Shown here: piece by piece, positions 25,874-32,698 of the stretch
Layout: each line of letters begins with the position of its first letter
Position numbering within the stretch: position 1 is the stretch's first letter
From: Pseudomonas sp. B33.4
Lineage (GTDB): Bacteria; Pseudomonadota; Gammaproteobacteria; Pseudomonadales; Pseudomonadaceae
Direction: 5' to 3'
Assembly (NCBI RefSeq): GCF_034555375.1
Contig: NZ_CP140706.1
Location: forward strand, 5,013,001 to 5,077,000
Length of the DNA: 64,000 nucleotides
Notes under the pieces: generated by a model
The model's input: only the letters and a program-made list of their open reading frames with translations
What the model was told of the DNA's origin: nothing
Databases searched by the model: none
Position numbers and translations under genes: made by a program

Positions 25874-26594
25874 TGCTGGCAACCACATTGGCTGCCAGTT
25901 GGTAGCCACTGCCGCGTACGGTGCGGATCAGTCGTGGCGGTTTTTCCGTGTCGCGCAGACGCTGACGCAAACGGCTGACGGCCATGTCGACGATGCGATC
26001 GAGCGGCATCAGGTCGCGGCCCCGGGTGGCGTTACCGATGGTGTCGCGGTCGAGGATTTCCTGCGGATGATCGAGGAACAGTTTCAGCAGGGCGAAGTCG
26101 GCACCGGAGAGAATCACTTCCTCGCCGTCGGTGTGAAACAACCGATGGCTGACCATGTCCAGCCGCCACTCGTCGAAGGCCAGCACGTCACTGCCGCTGC
26201 GCTCCTGACCGAATTGCGCACGCCGCAGCAGGGCTTTGATGCGCGCTTGCAGTTCGCGTGGGCTGAAGGGTTTGCCGAGGTAGTCGTCGGCGCCGAGTTC
26301 GAGACCGATCACGCGGTCGGCTTCGTCGGAACTGGCGGTGAGCATGATGATCGGCACCTGCGCCTGACGCGGATGCTGACGCACCCAACGGCACAGGCTG
26401 AAGCCGTCTTCGTCGGGCAGCATGACATCGAGGATCACCAGATCGCTCGGCGCCTCGTTGAGGGCCTGACGGAAACTGGCACCGTCGGCGGTGGCCCGTA
26501 CCTGAAACCCGGCGCGGGTCAGGTAGGTTTCCAGCAACTCGCGTATTTCCTGGTCGTCATCGACCAACAATATCGACTTGTTGACTGAGCTCAC
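25863..26594 (-). CDS. gltR: Response regulator GltR
   Basis: A 243-residue OmpR/PhoB-family regulator. The receiver has the acidic pair Asp12/Asp13, phospho-acceptor Asp56 (LVILDVMLPDEDG), Thr86 and Lys108 (LGKPF). The C-terminal winged helix ends RLIRTVRGSGYQLA. Controls glucose uptake genes with GtrS. The chosen start is GTG at 26594. Upstream lies ATTCCAACAACAAGG, which gives both an A-rich Hfq/Crc motif and an AAGG 12 bases away. A four-codon frame starting at the ATG at 26605 ends in TGA overlapping this GTG. Confidence 0.94.
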   Translation of the reverse strand: MSSVNKSILLVDDDQEIRELLETYLTRAGFQVRATADGASFRQALNEAPSDLVILDVMLPDEDGFSLCRWVRQHPRQAQVPIIMLTASSDEADRVIGLELGADDYLGKPFSPRELQARIKALLRRAQFGQERSGSDVLAFDEWRLDMVSHRLFHTDGEEVILSGADFALLKLFLDHPQEILDRDTIGNATRGRDLMPLDRIVDMAVSRLRQRLRDTEKPPRLIRTVRGSGYQLAANVVASNGH

Positions 26595-26607
26595 TTCGAA
26601 GGCATCC

Positions 26608-26620
26608 TTGTTGTTGGAAT
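26608..26620 (-). promoter_or_regulatory. ATTCCAACAACAA element before gltR (Hfq/Crc-type)
   Basis: Minus-strand ATTCCAACAACAA, identical 13-mer to elements upstream of edd (29616-29628) and gap (29744-29756), in the sense orientation for each gene. It contains AACAACAA. Confidence 0.5.
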
Positions 26621-26670
26621 TGGGGCGGATTATGCCTTAAGCACTGATTTTACAAACACCACAAAACAAC

Positions 26671-26760
26671 TGTAGGAGTGAGCCTGCTCGCGATAACGGT
26701 TTGTCAGTCAACGAATGTGTTGAATCCAAGACAGCTATCGCGAGCAGGCTCACTCCTACA
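26671..26760. repeat. Paired palindromic repeat (REPIN-like), family A
   Basis: TGTAGGAGTGAGCCTGCTCG CGATAACGG ... GCTATCGCGAGCAGGCTCAC TCCTACA. Placed between glk and gltR. Confidence 0.87.
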
Positions 26761-26773
26761 GTTTGATTGCATT

Positions 26774-27733
26774 TCAGGTCGGGATTGATTGGTCCAGGGC
26801 TACGCCAGCGCCGACAAGGCCGGAATACGGCGCTGTCACCAGCCACACCGGAATGCCTTTGAAGTAATCGCTCATGCACCCTTTGTCAGCGAAGCTGCGG
26901 GCGAAACCGCTTTCGAGGAAGAAATCGGCAAACCGTGGAATCACACCACCGACGATATAAACCCCACCACGTCCACCCGTGGTCAGCACGTTGTTGCCGG
27001 CGACACGGCCGAGCCAGCAGCAGAACTGCTCGAGCACTTCCAGGGCAATCGGATCACCCGCCAGACCGGCCGCCGTGATCGCTTCCGGCGTATCAAGCGT
27101 TGGCTCATGCCCGTCCACTGCGCAAATCGCGCGGTAGACTCGCGGCAAACCGCCGCCACTCAACGCGGTTTCCGCGCTGACATGGCCAATCTCGTTGTGG
27201 ATGTGCTGCCACAGTTGGGTTTCACGCGGGCTGCTCAGCGGCAGATCGACGTGACCGCCCTCGCCCGGCAACGCCGCAAAACGACCTTCACCGAGATCGA
27301 GCAAGGTGCCGACGCCAAGACCAGTGCCCGGCCCGATCACCACCGCCGGACGCAATGGCTCCGGCGTGCCTTCGCAGACCACACGGAATTCGCCCGGCTG
27401 CAACCGGGTCATGCCCAGCGCCATCGCCGAGAAGTCGTTGACCAGCAACAACTGCTCGACCTGCAAGGTTTTGCAGAACGCCGTGCGGCTCAGGCGCCAG
27501 TGGTTGTTGGTGAATTTGAATTCATCACCACTGACCGGGCCGGCCACCGACAGGCACACCGAACCGATCGAACCCGGCGCCAGACCGAGCCCGCTCAGGT
27601 AGAGGCTGATTGCCTCTTCCGGGCTGGCGTGGTCGGCGGTGGCCAAGACCTGAACCGATTGCAGTTGCTGGTTTTTCCACAACGCAAACCGCGCGTTGGT
27701 GCCTCCGATGTCACCGACCAAAGCCAGTTTCAA
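26774..27733 (-). CDS. glk: Glucokinase
   Basis: Phosphorylates cytoplasmic glucose with ATP. The 319-residue protein belongs to the bacterial glucokinase (Glk/ROK-distinct) family: phosphate-1 loop [13 protein letters not shown] at residues 6-18, catalytic-base region [12 protein letters not shown] with Asp near 100, [13 protein letters not shown] in the middle and the [10 protein letters not shown] signature. Its start overlaps the edd stop by 4 bases (ATGA), so edd-glk is one translationally coupled operon from the HexR-controlled edd promoter. Confidence 0.95.
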   Translation of the reverse strand: MKLALVGDIGGTNARFALWKNQQLQSVQVLATADHASPEEAISLYLSGLGLAPGSIGSVCLSVAGPVSGDEFKFTNNHWRLSRTAFCKTLQVEQLLLVNDFSAMALGMTRLQPGEFRVVCEGTPEPLRPAVVIGPGTGLGVGTLLDLGEGRFAALPGEGGHVDLPLSSPRETQLWQHIHNEIGHVSAETALSGGGLPRVYRAICAVDGHEPTLDTPEAITAAGLAGDPIALEVLEQFCCWLGRVAGNNVLTTGGRGGVYIVGGVIPRFADFFLESGFARSFADKGCMSDYFKGIPVWLVTAPYSGLVGAGVALDQSIPT

Positions 27734-29556
27734 TTAAGCGTCTCCAGGGCAGAAGTGAAGGCGCTGGCGCCCTGCTCCGCCGAGCTGAAGGCCAAACGCA
27801 TGAAGCCAAACAGTTCGCGTCCGCTGCCGATGTTGTTGCCCAACAGGCCTTTGGCAGGTTCGCGCGCTGCAAATTCGGCGGCATCGACCTTGAGTTCCAA
27901 GGTGCCTTTGACGCCATCGACGCGGATGATATCGCCCTCTTGCACGCGCGCCAAAGCGCCACCGACATAAGCTTCCGGGCTGACGTGAATCGCTGCGGGG
28001 ATTTTCCCCGAGGCGCCGGACATCCGGCCGTCCGTCACCAGCGCGACTTTGAAGCCGCGATCCTGCAGCACGCCGAGGAACGGCGTCATCTTGTGCAGCT
28101 CGGGCATGCCGTTGGAACGCGGACCCTGGAAGCGCATCACCGCGACGAAATCTTTTTCCAGCAGACCAGCCTTGAACGCATCGGCCAGATCCTGTTGATC
28201 CTGGAACACCATCGCCGGTGCTTCGACGATCTGGTTTTCCAGCGCAACGGCGGAGACCTTCATCACACCACGACCGAGGTTGCCTTCCATAACGCGCAAA
28301 CCACCCTCTGCCGAGAATGCACGGGCGACCGGGCGCAGGATGTTTTCGTCGAGGCTGTCGACCGGGCCTTCGCGCCAGACCAGCTCGCCGTTATCAAGGA
28401 ACGGTTCCTTGGTGTACTTGCTCAAGCCGCGGCCGAGCACGGTGTTGACGTCTTCGTGCAACAGGCCGGCGCCAAGCAGTTCGCGGATCAGGAACGACAT
28501 CCCGCCAGCAGCCTGGAAGTGGTTGATGTCGGCTTTGCCGTTCGGGTAGACGTGGCTCAGGGTCGGCACGACTTCGGAGAGGTCGGCCATGTCCTGCCAG
28601 GTCAGTTGAATGCCGGCGGCCATGGCGATGGCCGGCATGTGCAGGGTGTGGTTGGTCGAACCGCCGGTGGCGTGCAGCGCGACAATCGAGTTAACCAGCG
28701 ACTTCTCATCGACGATTTCGCCGATCGGCATGAAGTTGCCGTTCTGCTTGGTCAGGCGCGTGACCTGGTGCGCGGCTTCGCGGGTCAGCGCATCACGCAG
28801 CGGCGTGTTCGGGTTGACGAAAGAGGCGCCCGGCAAGTGCAGGCCCATGACTTCCATCAGCAACTGGTTGGTGTTGGCGGTGCCGTAGAAGGTGCAGGTG
28901 CCCGGGCTGTGGTAGGACTTCATCTCCGATTCCAGCAGCTCTTCGCGGGTCGCCTTGCCTTCGGCGTACTTCTGGCGCACGTCGGCTTTTTCCTTGTTGG
29001 AAATCCCCGAAACCATCGGCCCGCCCGGGACGAAAATCGTCGGCAGGTGGCCGAAACGCAGCGAACCCATCATCAGGCCCGGCACGATCTTGTCGCAGAT
29101 GCCGAGCATCAGCGCACCGTCGAACATGTTGTGCGACAGCGCCACAGCGGTCGACATGGCAATCACTTCGCGGCTCGGCAGGCTCAGTTCCATGCCTGGC
29201 TCGCCTTGGGTGACGCCGTCGCACATCGCCGGCGTACCGCCGGCGAACTGGCCGACCGAACCGATTTCCCGCAGGGCGTTCTTGATCTGTTCCGGGAACA
29301 CTTCGTACGGCTGGTGCGCCGAGAGCATGTCGTTATAAGACGAAACAATGGCGATGTTCGCCGAGTTCATCATCCGCAGGCTGTGCTTGTCTTCGCTGCC
29401 GCACCCGGCCACGCCATGGGCGAAGTTGGCGCATTGCAGCTTGCCGCGCATCGGCCCGTCAGTGGCGGCGCCGCGAATCAGTGCAAGGTAAGCCTGACGC
29501 GTGGCGCGGCTGCGGGCGATAAGCCGTTCGGTGACCTCAAGAACGCGGGGATGCAT
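27730..29556 (-). CDS. edd: 6-phosphogluconate dehydratase
   Basis: First committed Entner-Doudoroff enzyme: dehydrates 6-phosphogluconate to KDPG. The 608-residue size and motifs fit the IlvD/Edd family: [48 protein letters not shown] and [20 protein letters not shown]. The cysteines in these segments are the expected iron-sulfur ligands. TGGAG stands about 10 bases before the ATG. It is divergent from gap, with HexR-like sites between them, and is followed by glk. Confidence 0.96.
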   Translation of the reverse strand: MHPRVLEVTERLIARSRATRQAYLALIRGAATDGPMRGKLQCANFAHGVAGCGSEDKHSLRMMNSANIAIVSSYNDMLSAHQPYEVFPEQIKNALREIGSVGQFAGGTPAMCDGVTQGEPGMELSLPSREVIAMSTAVALSHNMFDGALMLGICDKIVPGLMMGSLRFGHLPTIFVPGGPMVSGISNKEKADVRQKYAEGKATREELLESEMKSYHSPGTCTFYGTANTNQLLMEVMGLHLPGASFVNPNTPLRDALTREAAHQVTRLTKQNGNFMPIGEIVDEKSLVNSIVALHATGGSTNHTLHMPAIAMAAGIQLTWQDMADLSEVVPTLSHVYPNGKADINHFQAAGGMSFLIRELLGAGLLHEDVNTVLGRGLSKYTKEPFLDNGELVWREGPVDSLDENILRPVARAFSAEGGLRVMEGNLGRGVMKVSAVALENQIVEAPAMVFQDQQDLADAFKAGLLEKDFVAVMRFQGPRSNGMPELHKMTPFLGVLQDRGFKVALVTDGRMSGASGKIPAAIHVSPEAYVGGALARVQEGDIIRVDGVKGTLELKVDAAEFAAREPAKGLLGNNIGSGRELFGFMRLAFSSAEQGASAFTSALETLN

Positions 29557-29615
29557 GTGTAGAACTCCAGGCTAACGGATGTGGCGACCTGATTGTCTAT
29601 GCTGATCAAACGCCG

Positions 29616-29633
29616 TTGTTGTTGGAATGACAG
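29616..29633 (-). promoter_or_regulatory. edd control element: HexR-like site plus 13-mer
   Basis: TTGTTGTTGGAATGACAG. TTGT-TGGAATG-ACAG (29619-29633) matches TTGT-N7-ACAA with one mismatch. The first 13 bases, read on the minus strand, are the ATTCCAACAACAA shared with gap and gltR. Confidence 0.55.
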
Positions 29634-29676
29634 ACGGCTTTTTTGACCATTCGGACCAGTTGATTCAGGTCACTCG

Positions 29677-29691
29677 TTGTAGATAAAACAA
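29677..29691. promoter_or_regulatory. HexR operator candidate, edd-gap region
   Basis: TTGTAGATAAAACAA is an exact TTGT-N7-ACAA, near the centre of the divergent edd/gap region. Confidence 0.65.
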
Positions 29692-29738
29692 AATATTGCC
29701 ACTAAAAAGGCTTGTTTTCTATTTTTATGCGAATAATC

Positions 29739-29756
29739 TTGTAATTCCAACAACAA
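29739..29756 (+). promoter_or_regulatory. gap control element: HexR operator candidate plus 13-mer
   Basis: TTGTAATTCCAACAACAA. TTGT-AATTCCA-ACAA (29739-29753) is an exact HexR pattern and overlaps ATTCCAACAACAA (29744-29756), about 20 bases before the gap ATG. Confidence 0.6.
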
Positions 29757-29776
29757 AACGACGGCGGCGCTGTTCC

Positions 29777-30778
29777 ATGACTCTTCGAATCGCAATCAAT
29801 GGTTTTGGCCGCATCGGCCGTAATGTCCTGCGCGCACTGTATACCCAAGGCTATCGACAGGATTTGCAGATCGTCGCCATCAACGATCTGGGCGACAGCT
29901 CGATCAATGCCCATCTGCTCAAGTACGACACCGTTCACGGCACATTCGATGCTCAAGTCGAGCATGACAACGAAAGTCTGACCGTCAATGGCGACCGCAT
30001 TGCGGTCAGCGCGATTCGCAACCCGGCCGAACTGCCATGGGCGGCGGAAAAGATTGATGTGGTGTTCGAATGCACCGGTCTCTTTACCGACCGCGCCAAA
30101 GCCGCCGCGCATATTACTGCCGGCGCGCGCAAAGTGATCATCTCGGCGCCGGCCAAAGGCGCCGACGCTACCGTGGTTTACGGTGTGAACCACGACATTC
30201 TGCGCCAGTCGCACCAGATCATCTCCAATGCTTCGTGCACCACCAACTGCCTGGCGCCAGTGGCGCAAGTGCTGCACCGCGAACTGGGCATTGAAAGCGG
30301 TCTGATGACCACTATTCATGCCTACACCAACGACCAGAACCTGACCGACGTCTATCACACCGACCCGTACCGCGCGCGTTCGGCCACGCAGAACATGATC
30401 CCGAGCAAGACCGGCGCCGCTGAAGCGGTGGGTCTGGTGCTGCCGGAACTGGCTGGCAAACTGACTGGTATGGCCGTACGGGTGCCGGTGATCAATGTGT
30501 CGCTGGTGGACCTGACAGTGCAGCTGAAAAAAGAAGCCAGCGCAGAAGAAGTCAACGCCCTGCTCAAGGCTGCGAGCCAGCATTCGAAGATATTGGGTTA
30601 CAACACGTTGCCGCTGGTTTCCAGCGACTTCAACCACAACCCGCTGTCGTCGATCTTCGATGCCAACCACACCAAATCCAGCGGCAAACTGCTGAAAGTG
30701 CTGGCCTGGTATGACAACGAGTGGGGCTTCTCCAACCGCATGCTGGATAACTGCCTGGCGCTGTGTAACGCGGAATAA
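29777..30778 (+). CDS. gap: Glyceraldehyde-3-phosphate dehydrogenase, type I
   Basis: NAD-dependent conversion of glyceraldehyde-3-phosphate (from Eda) to 1,3-bisphosphoglycerate. The 333-residue protein starts [20 protein letters not shown] (Rossmann), has the active-site [12 protein letters not shown] with Cys154, and ends [14 protein letters not shown]. The frame is open upstream to 29696, but the ATG at 29777 gives the conserved N-terminus. No good Shine-Dalgarno was seen. Clustering with edd and HexR sites marks it as the catabolic Gap of the glucose regulon rather than the second, gluconeogenic-type paralogue that Pseudomonas also carries. Confidence 0.95.
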   Translation: MTLRIAINGFGRIGRNVLRALYTQGYRQDLQIVAINDLGDSSINAHLLKYDTVHGTFDAQVEHDNESLTVNGDRIAVSAIRNPAELPWAAEKIDVVFECTGLFTDRAKAAAHITAGARKVIISAPAKGADATVVYGVNHDILRQSHQIISNASCTTNCLAPVAQVLHRELGIESGLMTTIHAYTNDQNLTDVYHTDPYRARSATQNMIPSKTGAAEAVGLVLPELAGKLTGMAVRVPVINVSLVDLTVQLKKEASAEEVNALLKAASQHSKILGYNTLPLVSSDFNHNPLSSIFDANHTKSSGKLLKVLAWYDNEWGFSNRMLDNCLALCNAE

Positions 30779-30795
30779 GGTTGCCCTGTCCCCCC

Positions 30796-30879
30796 TGTAG
30801 GAGCTGCCGAAGGCTGCGATCTTTTGATTTTGTTTTTAAGATCAACATCAAAAGATCGCAGCCTTCGGCAGCTCCTGCA
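30796..30879. repeat. Paired palindromic repeat (REPIN-like), family B
   Basis: TGTAGGAGCTGCCGAAGGCT GCGATCTTTTGA ... TCAAAAGATCGCAGCCTTCG GCAGCTCCTGCA. It lies 18 bases past gap, where it may also serve as its 3' end. Confidence 0.88.
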
Positions 30880-30940
30880 TTGGGTTCCATCCCGGGCTTT
30901 ACCGTTCTTTGACAATTCAGGGCTTGACCATACGGGCAGA

Positions 30941-30959
30941 TGATAAGCATTATCATTTG
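30941..30959 (+). promoter_or_regulatory. Fur box upstream of hxuI
   Basis: TGATAAGCATTATCATTTG matches the TGATAATnATTATCA core with few mismatches, 24-42 bases before the sigma-factor start. Predicts iron repression of the heme-signalling genes. Confidence 0.7.
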
Positions 30960-30982
30960 CTCAAAATGGATCAGGTCCTCCC

Positions 30983-31510
30983 GTGAGTCAATCGCGCTTC
31001 AACCACGTCTTCCTCACCCAGCGCACGTCCTTGCTGCGCACGCTGGAACGGATGGTCAACAATCACAGCACCGCTGAAGACCTGTTGCAGGAGACCTACC
31101 TGCGCGTGACACGGGCGTTGAGCGAGCGGGCCATCGATCACCTCGAACCGTTTGTCTTCCAGACCGCGCGCAATCTGGCGCTGGATCACTTGCGCGCGCG
31201 CAAGATCCATTCACGGACCATGGTCGATGACGTGCCGCAAGATGTCGTGCACAGCATCGCCGCCCCCGCCAGCAGCGCCGAAGACGCCGCCCACGCCGAA
31301 CAGATGCTGGAGCGCCTGAACGTGAGCCTCAGTCAACTCAGCCCGCGCCAGCAGCAGATTTTCATCCTCAGCCGGTTGCACGGGAACAGTTATCAGGAAA
31401 TCGCTGATGAACTGAACGTCTCCCTCAGCACCGTGCAAAAAGAACTGAAGCTGATCATGACCATTTGCATCGGCGTCGCCGAACGACACGACAGCAGCGG
31501 CAAGCTGTAA
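30983..31510 (+). CDS. hxuI: FecI-type ECF sigma factor for heme uptake
   Basis: A 175-residue iron-starvation sigma factor. Region 2 is visible as NHSTAEDLLQETYLRVTRAL and FQTARNLALDHLRARK; region 4 as LSQLSPRQQQIFILSRLHGN followed by SYQEIADELNVSLSTVQKEL, a clear HTH. The start is GTG with AGG about 9 bases upstream. It sits behind a Fur box and is followed by a FecR-type anti-sigma, a TonB-dependent heme receptor and a heme oxygenase. This is the HxuIRA arrangement of P. aeruginosa PA1300-1302 with hemO added. Naming rests on that order and the heme genes, so it is probable but not certain. Confidence 0.85.
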   Translation: MSQSRFNHVFLTQRTSLLRTLERMVNNHSTAEDLLQETYLRVTRALSERAIDHLEPFVFQTARNLALDHLRARKIHSRTMVDDVPQDVVHSIAAPASSAEDAAHAEQMLERLNVSLSQLSPRQQQIFILSRLHGNSYQEIADELNVSLSTVQKELKLIMTICIGVAERHDSSGKL

Positions 31511-31577
31511 GCTTCAAGCTCCAGGTAAAAACGAAAAGCAGTACACGCATCTGGCTTGCAGCTTGCAGCTTGACGCT
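31501..31577. repeat. Short-palindrome repeat, family E, between hxuI and hxuR
   Basis: AGCTGTAAGCTTCAAGCTCC at one end and GGCTTGCAGCTTGCAGCTTG at the other. It begins inside the last codons of hxuI (the stop TAA is part of it) and ends in AACTGCTTCGCCAGAAGC, resembling the end of the copy at 54478. Confidence 0.7.
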
Positions 31578-31611
31578 AGAAACTGCTTCGCCAGAAGCCC
31601 GAGGAAACACC

Positions 31612-32577
31612 GTGACGGACACCCACCGCTCGCCTTCGCCGGATTCGGTGCAGGACGCTGCAAACGCAATGGACCAGGCACTGGACTGGCTCATCGTGCT
31701 CGGCAGCCCGGACGAGGAGCAGACCCGGCAATTTCACGCCTGGCTGGCGGCCGATCCGTTGAATGCCGAAGCGTTCGCCAAGGCCCAGGCGATCTGGGAC
31801 GGCCCGCAAATCGCCCAGTGCGCGCAAAGCCTGGCGGCCAAACCTGCGAAAGTCACCTTCCTCAAGCGTCTGCGCCCCCACTGGAAACCGCTGGCCACCG
31901 CCGCCGTGCTGGTGCTCGGTTTGTTCAGTTTCAGCAATTTGCCGATGCGCATTCAGGCCGATCATTTGACTGTGGTGGGCGAGCGCCAGCGTCTGCAACT
32001 GGAGGACGGCTCGAAAGTCCTGCTCAATACCAACTCGGCATTCTCCAGCACCATCAACGATCAACAGCGCGTCGCCCGGTTGTTTCAGGGCGAGGCGTTT
32101 TTCGAAATTGCCAGCGGCCGCAGTCAACCGCTGGAAATCGATGCCGGGCCGGTCACCGCCAGCGTACGCGATACCGCGTTTGCCGTGCGTTACCTCGACG
32201 GCGTGGCGCAGGTCAATGTGCAGCGCGGTGACGTTGATCTGCGCGCCACCCACAACGATGCCCGTGTGCGCCTGACGGCCGGCGAAAGTATTCGCATCGG
32301 TCCCAACGGTTTCGACCGCCCGGCCAAACTCGATACCAACACTGATCTGGCCTGGGTGCAGGGCCGACTGGTGTTCGAGAACTGCCCGCTGAACCAGGTG
32401 CTGGCCGAATTGCGCCGCTACTATCCAGGCTGGATCATCAACACCAACGAGCAACTGGCCGACGTCGCCGTGACCGGTAATTACCGTCTCGACCAGCCGC
32501 TTGATGTGGTTCGCTCCCTCGCTCACATCACGTCAGCGCAACTGAAAGAATTCCCCGCCCTGGTTATCCTGAACTAA
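31612..32577 (+). CDS. hxuR: FecR-type transmembrane sigma regulator
   Basis: A 321-residue anti-sigma/sigma-activator. The cytoplasmic N-terminal domain (DUF4880 type) contains ALDWLIVLGSPDEEQTRQFH and PLNAEAFAKAQAIWDG. A single membrane segment, KPLATAAVLVLGLFSF, lies near residues 90-108. The periplasmic FecR domain has GERQRLQLEDGSKVLLNTNS and VTASVRDTAFAVRYLDG, and the C-terminal domain that would touch the receptor's signalling domain ends LKEFPALVILN. The frame is open far upstream, but GTG at 31612 has GAGG 7 bases before it and gives the standard N-terminus. Transduces receptor occupancy to HxuI. Confidence 0.87.
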   Translation: MTDTHRSPSPDSVQDAANAMDQALDWLIVLGSPDEEQTRQFHAWLAADPLNAEAFAKAQAIWDGPQIAQCAQSLAAKPAKVTFLKRLRPHWKPLATAAVLVLGLFSFSNLPMRIQADHLTVVGERQRLQLEDGSKVLLNTNSAFSSTINDQQRVARLFQGEAFFEIASGRSQPLEIDAGPVTASVRDTAFAVRYLDGVAQVNVQRGDVDLRATHNDARVRLTAGESIRIGPNGFDRPAKLDTNTDLAWVQGRLVFENCPLNQVLAELRRYYPGWIINTNEQLADVAVTGNYRLDQPLDVVRSLAHITSAQLKEFPALVILN

Positions 32578-32578
32578 A

Positions 32579-32593
32579 TGAGAATTATTTTTA
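32579..32593 (+). promoter_or_regulatory. Second Fur-box-like site, upstream of hxuA
   Basis: TGAGAATTATTTTTA fits TGATAATnATTATCA with three mismatches, right after the hxuR stop. Confidence 0.45.
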
Positions 32594-32613
32594 CTCGATA
32601 GCCAGCGTCAGTA

Positions 32614-32624
32614 CGTCTCGTTAT
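32614..32624 (+). promoter_or_regulatory. Candidate HxuI-dependent -10 element before hxuA
   Basis: CGTCTCGTTAT, the same 11 bases as at 35357-35367 before hemO. CGTC-type -10 elements are usual for ECF sigma factors (known). The matching -35 could not be defined. Confidence 0.5.
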
Positions 32625-32698
32625 AGCCAATGCAATTGATTCGCATCACGCGAACCAATCAGCACCTATAAAGATTCGTGCGACACGGAGCGCTATCG

